DNA of 64,000 nt from Nocardia sp. NRRL S-836. Its GTDB lineage: Bacteria; Actinomycetota; Actinomycetes; Mycobacteriales; Pseudonocardiaceae. Below, one piece after another: positions 44,095 through 52,778 of the stretch. Both the position numbers and the translations under genes were made by a program. The stretch's first letter is position 1. Every line of letters begins with the position of its first letter. Below the pieces are notes generated by a model. The model ran no database searches, was not told the DNA's origin, and saw only the letters and a list, made by a program, of their open reading frames with translations. The DNA lies in the NCBI RefSeq assembly GCF_001279525.1, contig NZ_LGDY01000125.1:62001-126000 (forward strand), read 5' to 3'.

Positions 44095-44129
44095 CAGTGC
44101 CCCGGCCCGCCACGCGGACCGGGGCACTG
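44095..44129 (+). terminator. fab operon terminator
   Basis: An 11-bp stem CAGTGCCCCGG/CCGGGGCACTG, 19 bp after the fabF stop. Confidence 0.9.
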
Positions 44130-44172
44130 CCGTTCGCCGGTGATCGGGGCCGCGCTCAGCGCCCGGTGTGCC

Positions 44173-44739
44173 TCAGCACCGCTCCATCTGCGGCATCCGG
44201 TTCTCCGGGGCCTCGTCGACCCGCCAGTCCCCGCCCTCGCGCACGACCACGTAGACCACCCGCCACCGGATGCAGCCCTCCGGCAGCGCGACCGGTGCCT
44301 TGGCGACGTCCTGGGTGGACACGAACGAGATCAGCACCCGGACCCGCCGCCCGGCCACGTCCGACTCGATCCGCTGCACGACCATCCCGCTGTCGCGCGT
44401 GGTCTCGTAGGCGGCCCGCCAGGTCTCCTCGACCGCCTGCGAGGCCCGCCGTTCCGTGACCGCACCGGCCCAGGCGTCGAAGTTCCGCGCGTTGATCGCG
44501 TCGAAGTACCGCTGCAGCACGGCCTGCACCTGCTGCCGGTCGGGGTGCGTGAACGAGTCGGCGCTCAGCCGGACCTCTCCCGACCCCGGCTGCTGGCCGG
44601 CGGACGACGCCACGGCCGGCTCCCCGGAAGCCTCCGCGGGGCGCAGGTACACGGCCCGTCCGACCATCCCGGCCGCCACCGCCGCACCGGTGATCACCAC
44701 GACGGCCGGCACCAGCCAGCGACTCGCTGCGCTCCCCAC
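44173..44739 (-). CDS. Membrane-anchored NTF2-like (Mce-associated-type) protein
   Basis: A 188-residue protein: one N-terminal membrane anchor (WLVPAVVVITGAAVAAGMVG, residues about 8-27), a flexible Ala/Gly/Ser-rich linker, then an NTF2-like extracytoplasmic domain (VQAVLQRYFDAINARNFDAWAGAVTERR...WRVVYVVVREGGDWRVDEA). The start is GTG 44739. It is convergent with fabF and stands alone. Similar proteins accompany Mce transporters or sporulation complexes; no such genes are here, so its function is open. Confidence 0.7.
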   Translation of the reverse strand: MGSAASRWLVPAVVVITGAAVAAGMVGRAVYLRPAEASGEPAVASSAGQQPGSGEVRLSADSFTHPDRQQVQAVLQRYFDAINARNFDAWAGAVTERRASQAVEETWRAAYETTRDSGMVVQRIESDVAGRRVRVLISFVSTQDVAKAPVALPEGCIRWRVVYVVVREGGDWRVDEAPENRMPQMERC

Positions 44740-45339
44740 CCGCCGAAGCCTAGCCCCAGGCAGGCGCAGGACGCGGGGGACCGCTCACAAAGGGTGGCCG
44801 TTACGCGGAATAGAAAGATTCACCCGAAAGATTCGATTGTCCGGTCGGTCCCCGTTGCATGCAGCAAGACAATGATTGGCACATAAATTTCCGATGACCA
44901 ATCCCATACTACGAATTAGTTCTTCCGGGGGAGAGGACTACGCCGTTCGGCCGTACCAAACACGCATTTGCCGGGATTTGCAGCTTCACCCGAACAGCTC
45001 AAACAACACGCGCTGTGCCCGACCGTTGCCCACCCCTAACTATACGTCGCCGTTCATCTGGAATAGTGCAGATCAGCGGTCTGCGATTTGAGGAACGATC
45101 TCGTTTCGTTTAGCGGCGGTCGATCTGACCGTCATTGACTCGCCACTCAGCAAACCTCTCAACCGGGTGATGTGGTCCCAAACCTCTTCACCCAGAGTCG
45201 CATACGCGCCGGTAACCACCGGTCTTTCGGTCTCGAACGGCCCACCCATATGCCTCGAATGGCGGATTGGCCATCGCTGCGCGAATGTGCGGGAATATGC
45301 GGCGTAAACAAAATGCGAAACAGCGAGGGAGGTAATTCG
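44740..45339. promoter_or_regulatory. 600-bp low-G+C upstream region of the lanthipeptide operon
   Basis: No gene is supported. The G+C content falls to about half between roughly 44800 and 45330, far below the flanks. It contains a 9-bp direct repeat GAAAGATTC (44813-44821, 44826-44834) one helical turn apart and several AT-rich boxes. It must hold the promoter of the LanKC operon and is a natural target for AmfR/BldD/Lsr2-type regulators. Confidence 0.6.
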
Positions 45340-47907
45340 GTGGACCTCAGATACGAGGCGTTCTGCTTCGCGGATCGACGGTTCTACGATCTGCAGAGCA
45401 GCACCGAAAGCGGCCTCCCCGGTGATGACTTCTCCCACGAGCTGCCGCCTCTGCCGGACGGCTGGGTGCAGGCGGAACGCAACGTGTGGCGGCACCTGCA
45501 CCCGCACGGCGTGCAGTTGCCGAAGCAGGGCTGGAAGATCCACGTCTCGGCCGGCCTGGACAACGCGAGCGCGGTGCTGAAGACCACCTTCGACTACTGC
45601 GTCGAACGGAAGATCCCCTTCAAGTACCTGCAGACCGTCTCGATCGTGCTGGCGCGCAACTCCAAGTACGCGCCCCGGGAGGGCAGCGGCAAGCTGGTCA
45701 CGATCTACCCGACGAGCACGGAGCAGCTGGAGCAGGTGCTGTCCGAGCTCGCCGCGGTGCTCGACGGCCAGCACGGCGCGTACATCCTCAGCGACCTGCG
45801 CTACGGCAAGGGCCCGCTGTACGTGCGCTACGGCGGGTTCTCCGAGCAGTGGCTCGAGGTCGACGGGCAGCAGGTGCTCGCGATCGAGGGGCCGGACGGC
45901 GAGCTCGTGGCCGACCAGCGCAAGCCGGTCTTCAGCCTGCCGGAGTGGGTGGAGCTGCCGGAGTTCCTGGCGCCGCACCTCGCGGAGCGCAACGCCGGTG
46001 ACCCGCAGCGGTTCCCGTACCAGATCAAGAGCTCGCTGCACTTCTCCAACGGTGGCGGCGTCTACCTCGCGACCCGCAAGAGCGACGGCAGGGAGGTCGT
46101 GCTCAAGGAGGCGCGGCCACACGCCGGGCTCGACCGCGAGGGACGCGACGCGGTGGCACGGCTGGAGCTCGAGCACCAGGTCCTCACCCGGCTCGCCGGC
46201 GTCGAGGGCGTGCCCGCGGTGTACGACCGCTTCACCGAGTGGGAGCACCTGTTCGTCGCCATGGAGTTCATGCCGGGCCGGTCCCTCGGGCAGTGGCTCG
46301 GGATGAACTACCCGTTGACGCACAAGGAAGCCGGCGACGAGAAGGTCACCGCCTACCGCGACCGGGCCCTCGCGCTGGTCGGCAGGGTCGAGGCGCTGAT
46401 GGCGCGGGTGCACGAGCGCGGCGTCGTCTTCGGCGACCTGCACACGATGAACATCCTGGTGGACGAGGACGACGAGGTCTCGCTGATCGACTTCGAGCTG
46501 TCGTCGACGATCGAGGACGTGCACCGGCCGACGCTGGGCGCTCCCGGCTTCCAGGCACCGAACGACCGCGAGGGCTTCGACATCGACGCCTACCCGCTGG
46601 CCGCGCTCAAGCTGTGGATCTTCCTGCCGCTCAACGCGGTGCTGGAGCTCTCCCCGGCGAAGCTCGACCAGCACGTGCGGGTGGTCAAGGACCGCTTCGG
46701 GCTGAGCGACGAGTACTGCCAGGGCATCGTCGACGTGCTGCGGCCGCGGGTCGACCCGCCGTCGGAGCCGGCGTTCACCGCGTTCGACGACGCGGAACCG
46801 GACTGGACGGTGGTGCGCAAGGAGATCGCCACCGCCGTGCTGCAGAGCGCGACCCCGAACCGGACCGACCGGCTCTTCCCCGGCGACATCGAGCAGTTCG
46901 AGGTCGGCGGCGCGTGCTTCGCCTACGGCGCGGCGGGTGTGCTGCACGCGCTCGACGTGAGCGGCGAGGGCCGTTACCCCGAGCACGAGGACTGGCTGAT
47001 CAGGTCGGTCCGGCGGGAACCCCCGAAGCAGCCCGGCTTCTACGTCGGCGCGCACGGCATCGCCCACGTGCTGGAGAACTTCGGCCACCACGACCTCGCG
47101 ACCGACCTGGTCGAGAGCTACGCGCCGCTCGTCGCGACCACGAAGGACCACGGGCTGAGCGCCGGCCTGTCCGGTGTCGGGCTCAACCTGCTGCACTTCG
47201 CGGACACCCGTCAGGACGACGGTTTCGCCGTGCGGGCGGAGGAGCTGGCCGAGCGGCTCGCACGACAGCTCGCCGACGCGCCGGGCCCCGGTGGCAAGGC
47301 GAAGGCGGGACTGCTGCACGGCTGGTCGGGTCCCGCGCTGTTCTTCCTGCGGCTGTTCGAGCGCACCACCGAACGCCGCTGGCTCCGGCTCGCCGAACAG
47401 GCGCTGGAACGCGACCTGGCCGAGACCATGATCGCGCTGGACGGCTCGGTGCAGGTGCGGGACGGCAACTTCCGGTCGCTGCCCTACGTCGGCATCGGCG
47501 GTGCGGGCATCGCGCTCGTGCTCACCGAGTTCGCCGCGATCGCGCCGGAACGGCCGTGCGTCGAGCAGCTCCCCGGGCTGCTCGACGCCTGCACCAGCGA
47601 GTTCGTGATCCAGCCCGCGCTGACGCTGGGCAGGGCCGGTCAGCTGGCCACCCTCGCCCACGCCGTCCGGCACGCGCCGGACGAGCGGTACGACCGGTCG
47701 ATCCGGCGGCACCTGCGGGCACTGGGCTGGCACGCCGTGCGCTTCGGCGGCGGGCTCGCGTTCCCCGGCGTGCAGCTGCGCCGGCTGTCGATGGACCTCA
47801 CCACCGGCGGTGCGGGCGTCCTGCTCGCCATCGCGTCCACTGTGGACGGCCGCGCACCCCTCCCCTTCCTGGGGAGGACCCAGACCCCGGTCCTCGCGGA
47901 CCGGTAG
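45340..47907 (+). CDS. lanKC: Class III lanthipeptide synthetase LanKC
   Basis: An 855-residue three-domain enzyme: N-terminal phosphoSer/Thr lyase (residues 1-210; GWKIHVSAGLDNASAVL, RNSKYAPREGSGKLVTIYP, YGGFSE), Ser/Thr kinase (about 220-500; GVYLATRKSDGREVVLKEARPHAG, catalytic Asp366 in VFGDLHTMNILV and IDFE) and a C-terminal LanC-like cyclase (about 515-855; GAHGIAHVL, GLSGVGLNLL, LLHGWSGPA) without the Cys-Cys-His zinc ligands, as in class III rather than IV. It phosphorylates, eliminates and cyclises the AmfS-like precursor. GTG 45340 follows GAGGGAGGTAATTCG; homology to RamC/AmfT begins here (DLRYEAFCFADRRFYD). Confidence 0.96.
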   Translation: MDLRYEAFCFADRRFYDLQSSTESGLPGDDFSHELPPLPDGWVQAERNVWRHLHPHGVQLPKQGWKIHVSAGLDNASAVLKTTFDYCVERKIPFKYLQTVSIVLARNSKYAPREGSGKLVTIYPTSTEQLEQVLSELAAVLDGQHGAYILSDLRYGKGPLYVRYGGFSEQWLEVDGQQVLAIEGPDGELVADQRKPVFSLPEWVELPEFLAPHLAERNAGDPQRFPYQIKSSLHFSNGGGVYLATRKSDGREVVLKEARPHAGLDREGRDAVARLELEHQVLTRLAGVEGVPAVYDRFTEWEHLFVAMEFMPGRSLGQWLGMNYPLTHKEAGDEKVTAYRDRALALVGRVEALMARVHERGVVFGDLHTMNILVDEDDEVSLIDFELSSTIEDVHRPTLGAPGFQAPNDREGFDIDAYPLAALKLWIFLPLNAVLELSPAKLDQHVRVVKDRFGLSDEYCQGIVDVLRPRVDPPSEPAFTAFDDAEPDWTVVRKEIATAVLQSATPNRTDRLFPGDIEQFEVGGACFAYGAAGVLHALDVSGEGRYPEHEDWLIRSVRREPPKQPGFYVGAHGIAHVLENFGHHDLATDLVESYAPLVATTKDHGLSAGLSGVGLNLLHFADTRQDDGFAVRAEELAERLARQLADAPGPGGKAKAGLLHGWSGPALFFLRLFERTTERRWLRLAEQALERDLAETMIALDGSVQVRDGNFRSLPYVGIGGAGIALVLTEFAAIAPERPCVEQLPGLLDACTSEFVIQPALTLGRAGQLATLAHAVRHAPDERYDRSIRRHLRALGWHAVRFGGGLAFPGVQLRRLSMDLTTGGAGVLLAIASTVDGRAPLPFLGRTQTPVLADR

Positions 47908-47946
47908 CAGTAATCCAGCAAGATCCCTCTGAGCAAGGAGACCGTC

Positions 47947-48108
47947 ATGGGCTTCATCCTCGACATGCAGGACCTCGAGACCCCCGAGGCGCCGGCGAAC
48001 GTGCTGGCCGGCGGCTCCAGCGGCGGTGGCGGCGGCTCCACGACCGCGTCCAACGCCTCGCTGCTGCTCCCCTGCTCGCACAGCACCGTCAGCCTGCTGG
48101 CCTGCTGA
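47947..48108 (+). CDS. amfS: AmfS/SapB-like class III lanthipeptide precursor
   Basis: A 53-residue peptide gene. The leader MGFILDMQDLETPEAP shows the I/L-L-D-M/L-Q-x-L/M-E-T-P recognition helix of RamS/AmfS. A Gly/Ser linker (residues 22-31, GGSSGGGGGS) joins it to a core with two ring motifs: S35-N-A-S38-LLLP-C43 and S46-T-V-S49-LLA-C53. The second is the classic S-x2-S-x3-C labionin or lanthionine pattern; the first has one extra residue (Pro42) before Cys. The start is ATG 47947 with AAGGAG upstream. The product is likely a hydrophobic surfactant-like peptide that aids aerial growth, as SapB does. Confidence 0.95.
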   Translation: MGFILDMQDLETPEAPANVLAGGSSGGGGGSTTASNASLLLPCSHSTVSLLAC

Positions 48109-48136
48109 GCTGCGTCACAACTGATCCACTCCGGCC

Positions 48137-48169
48137 GGTGAGCGGCATAGGCGAAGTATGCCGCTCACC
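48137..48169 (+). terminator. Intra-operon attenuator hairpin after amfS
   Basis: A 13-bp perfect stem GGTGAGCGGCATA/TATGCCGCTCACC with a 7-base loop between precursor and transporter genes. It probably lets most transcripts end after the precursor, giving high precursor and low exporter levels. Confidence 0.8.
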
Positions 48170-48180
48170 CGCCACCTGCA

Positions 48181-48210
48181 GGGCCCGGCAGCCGGCCAGC
48201 TGTCGGGCCC
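48181..48210 (+). terminator. Second hairpin after amfS
   Basis: GGGCCCGGCAGC and GCTGTCGGGCCC pair with one mismatch around a 6-base loop, 11 bp after the first hairpin. Together they form a tandem attenuator. Confidence 0.6.
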
Positions 48211-48251
48211 TCGCTCATGATGCGCCCTGATCACCTCCCGGAGGAACAGCG

Positions 48252-49871
48252 ATGACCAAACCCGGTGACGCTCTGCTGTTCTCCACCGTCAAGCGCGACT
48301 ACCGGCCGTGGCTGCTGCTGCTCAACGCCGCGGTCACCACCGCCGCCGGTCTGCTGCTGCCGACCGCGCTGGCCCGTGCCGTGGACATGGCGCTCGGCGG
48401 CGAGCTCGTGCCGGCCACGATCCTGTTCCTGCTGGTGCTCGCGGCCGTCGAGATCCTCGGTGACGCGATCGGCATCGTGCTCGCCGCCAGCATCACCGCC
48501 CGCGGGACCGCGTGGTTGCGCCGGCGGCTGTCGGAGCACCTCCTCACGCTCGGTCATCCCGCGCCGTTCGCCCACGGGGACGCCGTCAGCCGCGTCACCG
48601 GGGACTGCGGCAACGCGGGCAGCGTCGCCGTCACGTTCACCGGTCTGGTCGTCACCGTCGTGTCCTCGGCAGGTTCGGTCGTCGCACTGGCGTTGCTGGA
48701 CTGGCGGCTCGCGGTGGTCTTCCTGGTCAGCGCCCCCGTCGCCGCGTTGCTGATCCGCACGCACATGCGCCTCACCGCCGACGACGTGCTGACCTACCAG
48801 GAGGTCTCCGGCGAGGTCTCGGCCCGGCTGCTCGACTCCGTGTCCGGCCTGCGCACGATCTCCGCCGCGGGTATCGCCGACCGCGAGACGGCCCGCGTGC
48901 TGCAGCCGCTCCCCCGGCTCGCCGCGGCCGGCGCCGGGATGTGGCGCACCCAGGCGAAGATGATGTGGCGGGCCGGTCTGCTGCTGCCCGCCGTGGAGGT
49001 CGCGGTGCTCGCGGCCGCCGGTTTCGGGGTGCTGCAGGGCAGGCTGAGCACCGGTGACGTGCTCGCCGCCCTCGGTTACGCCGCGCTGGGCATGGGGATC
49101 GTCGGCCAGATCACCCAGCTCACGGTCCTGGAACGCACCCGCGCCTCCGCCGGTCGGATCGCCGAGGTGCTCGACACCGCGCCACCGCAACGCCCCCGCG
49201 CCCGGCCTCCCGTGGCCGGGGCCCTCGAACTGCGCGCCGTCAGCGTCGACGGCGCGCTCCACGACGTCGACCTCGTCGTCCCGGCCGGTGCGTTCTGCGC
49301 GGTCGTGGGCAGCTCCGGCGCGGGCAAGTCGGTGCTGGCCGCGGTGCTCGGCGGACTGTCCGCAGTGGACTCCGGTGAGGTGCGGCGGTCCGGTGACGTC
49401 GGGTACGCCTTCGAACGGCCGGTGCTGCTGGGCGCGACGATCGGCCGTTCCATCGGCTACGGAACGGACGCCGACGACGCCCGGATCCGCGACGCCGCCG
49501 TCGCCGCGCAGGTCCACGACGTGCTGATCCGGTTGCCCCGGGGCTACGAGACACCGGTCGCCGACACCCCGCTCTCCGGCGGTGAGGCGCAGCGAATAGG
49601 CCTGGCGCGCGCGATCGTGCGCGATCCCGAGGTGCTGGTGCTCGACGACGCCACCGCCAGTCTGGACACGGTCACCGAGGCCAGGGTGGACACCGCGCTG
49701 ACCACCGCACTGCCCGGCCGCACCCGTGTCGTGGTGACGCACCGGCCGGCCACGGCCGCGCGCGCGGACCTGGTGGTGTGGCTGGAGAACGGCCGGGTGC
49801 GCGCGACCGGCACCCACCGCGAGCTGTGGAACGACGAGGACTACCGCGCCGTGTTCACCGGGGGCGAGTGA
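48252..49871 (+). CDS. amfA: ABC transporter (membrane plus ATPase), AmfA/RamA-like
   Basis: A 539-residue half-transporter: six-helix membrane domain (residues about 15-300), then the ATPase with Walker A GSSGAGKS (353-360), signature LSGGEAQRIGLARAIV, Walker B VLVLDDATAS and H-loop VVVTHRP. There is no N-terminal peptidase domain. The start is ATG 48252 with GGAGGAAC upstream. It forms a heterodimer with the next gene product and, by analogy with ram/amf operons, exports the modified lanthipeptide. Confidence 0.92.
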   Translation: MTKPGDALLFSTVKRDYRPWLLLLNAAVTTAAGLLLPTALARAVDMALGGELVPATILFLLVLAAVEILGDAIGIVLAASITARGTAWLRRRLSEHLLTLGHPAPFAHGDAVSRVTGDCGNAGSVAVTFTGLVVTVVSSAGSVVALALLDWRLAVVFLVSAPVAALLIRTHMRLTADDVLTYQEVSGEVSARLLDSVSGLRTISAAGIADRETARVLQPLPRLAAAGAGMWRTQAKMMWRAGLLLPAVEVAVLAAAGFGVLQGRLSTGDVLAALGYAALGMGIVGQITQLTVLERTRASAGRIAEVLDTAPPQRPRARPPVAGALELRAVSVDGALHDVDLVVPAGAFCAVVGSSGAGKSVLAAVLGGLSAVDSGEVRRSGDVGYAFERPVLLGATIGRSIGYGTDADDARIRDAAVAAQVHDVLIRLPRGYETPVADTPLSGGEAQRIGLARAIVRDPEVLVLDDATASLDTVTEARVDTALTTALPGRTRVVVTHRPATAARADLVVWLENGRVRATGTHRELWNDEDYRAVFTGGE

Positions 49872-51589
49872 TGCGCTTCTACCTCTCCACGCTGGCCGGG
49901 CACCGCCGCGGCGTGCTGGTCCTGCTCGCCTGGTCCGCGCTGGAGGGCATTCCGGCGTTCTTCGGCGGCAAGCTCGTCGGCACCGCCGTCGACCGGGGCT
50001 TCGCGGCCGGCCGTCCGGTGGCCGGCCTGCTCTGGCTGCTCGCGTTCGCCGCTCTGGCCGTGGCCGGGGCGCTCGGCCAGCGCCAGGTGTTCGCCCGGCT
50101 CGGCGACGTCGTCGAACCCATGCGCGACGCCCTGGTCACGCAGGTCGTCAGGGGCGTGCTGACCACGGACACGCACCGGCGCACCCCGGACGCCAGCGCC
50201 GTCGCGATGATCACCCGGCACGTCGAGGTGGTCCGCGACGCCACCGCCGGTGTGCTGGTGCAGGCCCGCGCGCTGCTGGTCACCACGGTCGCCGCGCTCG
50301 TCGGGCTCGCCACGACCGCGGCCGCGCTCACGTGGCTGGTCGTCCTCCCGATCGTCGTGGCGCTCGTGCTGTTCGGGCTCATGCTGCCGTCGCTGGCGAA
50401 GCGGCAGCGCAACGCGGTCATGGCCGACGAGCGCACCGCCGAGGCCACCGGTGGCGTGCTGACCGGGCTGCGCGACGTGGCCGCGTGCCGCGCCGAACGC
50501 GAGGCGTTCGAGGACATCCGCGCGCAGGTCGACCAGCAGGCCGCGGCGACGATCACCGTGGCGTGGGCGAACGCGTTGCGTGCCACGGTGATCGCGGTGG
50601 GTGGCTTCGCGCCGATCGTGCTGCTGGTGGCGTTCGCACCGCCGCTGGTCCGCTCCGGCGAGCTCACCACGGGCGCGGTGCTCGCCGCCGTCATCTACCT
50701 GACCAACAGCGTGAACCCGGCGTTGCACGGCCTGGCCCGCACCACCAGCACGGTGGTCATGCGGCTGATGGTCGCCCTCAAACGACTGCAGGAGGCCGCG
50801 CCGCAGCGAACCCGAGCCGACGGCACGGAGATCCCCTCGAACTGCGAGTTCACGCTGAAGGACGTCACGTTCGGCTGGAGCCCGGACGCCGAGCCCGTGG
50901 TCAGGGACCTGGACCTGCGCGTCGTGCCGGGCGACCACCTGGCCGTCGTCGGACCGTCCGGCATCGGCAAGTCCACAGTGGCCGGTCTGCTCACCGGTCT
51001 GATGCCGCCGGGGCACGGCGAGGTGCTGTTCGGTGGCGTTCCGGTCGACCGGGTGGTCCCGGCGATCCGGCACCACGCGATCGCGTTGATCCCGCAGGAG
51101 ACCTACCTGTTCACCGGGACGGTCAGGGAGAACCTCGCCCTGCTGGCACCGCAGGCGACCGATGACGAGCTGGTCGCCGCGGTGAAAAGCGTTGGGGCCA
51201 AACCACTTCTGGACCGGCTGGGTGGCCTGGACGCACGGCTGGGCCACGCGGGCGAAGGGCTTTCCGCCGGTGAGGCGCAGCTCCTCGCACTCGCACGGGT
51301 CCACGTCTCGGCCGCCGCGGTGGTCATCCTCGACGAGGCGACCTCGCACCTGGACCCGGCGGCCGAGGCACGGGTCGAGCGCGCGTTCGCGGCACGACAA
51401 GGCGTCCTGGTGGTCATCGCACACCGGCTGAGCTCGGCTTTGAGGGCCAACCGGGTGCTGGTCATGGACGGTGGCGCACCACTTCTGGGCACCCACGAGC
51501 AGCTGCTGAAGACCTCACCGACCTACGGCCGGCTGATGCTGGCCTGGGATCCCACGCACCACGAGGAAACCCCGCTGCCCAACCGGTAG
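49871..51589 (+). CDS. amfB: ABC transporter (membrane plus ATPase), AmfB/RamB-like
   Basis: A 572-residue half-transporter partner: six-helix membrane domain and ATPase with Walker A GPSGIGKST (from residue 361), Q-loop LIPQETYLF, signature LSAGEAQLLALARV (one change from LSGGQ), Walker B VVILDEATSHLDP and VVIAHRLSS. ATG 49871 shares a base with the amfA stop (TGATG). The canonical Glu after Walker B is here (DEAT), whereas AmfA has Asp (DDAT), so the pair has one consensus and one degenerate ATP site, typical of heterodimeric exporters. Confidence 0.92.
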   Translation: MRFYLSTLAGHRRGVLVLLAWSALEGIPAFFGGKLVGTAVDRGFAAGRPVAGLLWLLAFAALAVAGALGQRQVFARLGDVVEPMRDALVTQVVRGVLTTDTHRRTPDASAVAMITRHVEVVRDATAGVLVQARALLVTTVAALVGLATTAAALTWLVVLPIVVALVLFGLMLPSLAKRQRNAVMADERTAEATGGVLTGLRDVAACRAEREAFEDIRAQVDQQAAATITVAWANALRATVIAVGGFAPIVLLVAFAPPLVRSGELTTGAVLAAVIYLTNSVNPALHGLARTTSTVVMRLMVALKRLQEAAPQRTRADGTEIPSNCEFTLKDVTFGWSPDAEPVVRDLDLRVVPGDHLAVVGPSGIGKSTVAGLLTGLMPPGHGEVLFGGVPVDRVVPAIRHHAIALIPQETYLFTGTVRENLALLAPQATDDELVAAVKSVGAKPLLDRLGGLDARLGHAGEGLSAGEAQLLALARVHVSAAAVVILDEATSHLDPAAEARVERAFAARQGVLVVIAHRLSSALRANRVLVMDGGAPLLGTHEQLLKTSPTYGRLMLAWDPTHHEETPLPNR

Positions 51590-51594
51590 CGGGG
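51570..51594 (+). terminator. Terminator at the end of the lanthipeptide operon
   Basis: CCCCGCT/AGCGGGG stem with an 11-base loop, overlapping the amfB stop and facing the convergent DUF3145 gene. Confidence 0.55.
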
Positions 51595-51606
51595 TCCACT
51601 CAGGAC

Positions 51607-52110
51607 TCATCCGACGCGGTGCAGCCAGGTGACCGGCGCGCCGTCGCCCGCGCGGCGGAACGGCTCCAGCGCGTCGTCCCACGCCGCGCCGAGGAGCTCG
51701 TCGACGCCGTGCGCGAAGGACTCACCGCCGCGGGAGCGTGCCGCGAGTGCGCGCAGCTGGTCCTCGTTGACGACGATGTCGCCGTTGGCGGAGGTGCGCG
51801 CGTGCCACAGCCCCAGCACGGGCGCGAAGCAGAACCGCTCGCCGTCCTGTCCTGGGGACGGTTCCTCGGTCACCTCGAAACGGAGCATCGGCCACGCGCG
51901 CAGCGCAGCCACGAGTTTGGCGCCGGTGCCGGCATCTCCGGCCCATGCGCATTCAGCGCGCAACTGGCCTGGTGCCGCGGGTTGCGCTGCCCACCTGAGG
52001 TCCACTCGTTCGCCAAGGGTGCCCGAGATCGCCCACTCGACGTGCGGACAGACCGCAGACGGCGACGAGTGGACGTAGACCACGCCACTGGTGCTGCCAC
52101 GGGTGCTCAC
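51607..52110 (-). CDS. DUF3145-family protein
   Basis: A 167-residue actinobacterial protein (VVYVHSSPSAVCPHVEWAISGTLG...FEVTEEPSPGQDGERFCFAPVLGLWHARTSANGDIVVNEDQLRAL) with many Trp and Cys residues and no known activity. The start is GTG 52110 with GGAGGT upstream. In Streptomyces and relatives I recall it directly after fabF, often convergent; here the lanthipeptide operon and one other gene lie between. This suggests a fab-related role and dates the insertion as secondary. Confidence 0.88.
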   Translation of the reverse strand: MSTRGSTSGVVYVHSSPSAVCPHVEWAISGTLGERVDLRWAAQPAAPGQLRAECAWAGDAGTGAKLVAALRAWPMLRFEVTEEPSPGQDGERFCFAPVLGLWHARTSANGDIVVNEDQLRALAARSRGGESFAHGVDELLGAAWDDALEPFRRAGDGAPVTWLHRVG

Positions 52111-52778
52111 TGCTGACCTCCGCTACTCGACGAGGGACGTCTTCCCCTACGCCTTTGCCGAGTGAGGTGATCACCGTGAAACCCGTTCGCTGCATTCTGC
52201 CTCGACTTGAGGCATGTCCGCCATAAGAACCAGCTCGATCATCACCCGACCGGGGCAGATACAGGTCTAAAGTCCCGATCTCAGCGGCCGAGTGATGCCT
52301 GATCGTGATCTACAACGCGTTTATCGCGGCGACGACGCCGACGAGGCCGGTGCCCTGTTGGAAGAGGAGGTGTGCGGGCCGACGACCCGGTGGTGCCGTA
52401 CCGCGCCGCGGCTCGGCCGTGACCCGCCCGGGGCCGAAAGCCCCGCCGCCGGACGGCCCACAGGAGCTGGTGAGGACCTTGATCGGCAACGCCCTTCGCG
52501 CCGGGCGCCGCGCCGCGGACCACCGGGCCGCCGGTGGTCCGCGCCGCTGAGGTGGTGGTGGTCGCGGCCGCCGCGACAGGGGGATGCGGCGGCCACGAGC
52601 ACCACGGCGTGTCCGTACATGGACCCTCCGTGAGCTTGGACAGACAATCCGTCCAACGAGTGATCCACTTTCAGGTGACGCGGTCGCGCAACGTCTCGAC
52701 TGCTGGGAGTGGCGTTCGATTCCTTCCGGCCGCCCCCGGAGCGCTACCGTGTGCCCCCGTGCGGAAAGGTGGGGACTC
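52111..52778. other. 668-bp region without a convincing gene
   Basis: Several overlapping short frames exist on both strands, but all are Arg/Pro-rich and none has a ribosome site with family resemblance. It contains a 13-bp perfect hairpin (52514-52543, CGCGGACCACCGG/CCGGTGGTCCGCG) and promoters for the flanking divergent genes. A decayed gene is possible. Confidence 0.45.

Noticed and set aside
45073..48081. A 1002-codon open frame on the minus strand opposite LanKC
   Set aside because: It is antisense to a clearly recognisable LanKC, is Arg/Ala/Gln/Asp-rich and has no family features; long antisense frames are a product of high third-position G+C.
52292..52668. Short frames of 80-115 codons on both strands
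   Set aside because: Arg/Pro/Ser-rich, mutually overlapping, without ribosome sites or recognisable motifs.
52680..52740. tRNA-like segment (GTTCGATTCC) upstream of the 52779 gene
   Set aside because: The T-loop-like string is not flanked by pairing stems, and no D-arm or anticodon arm can be drawn.
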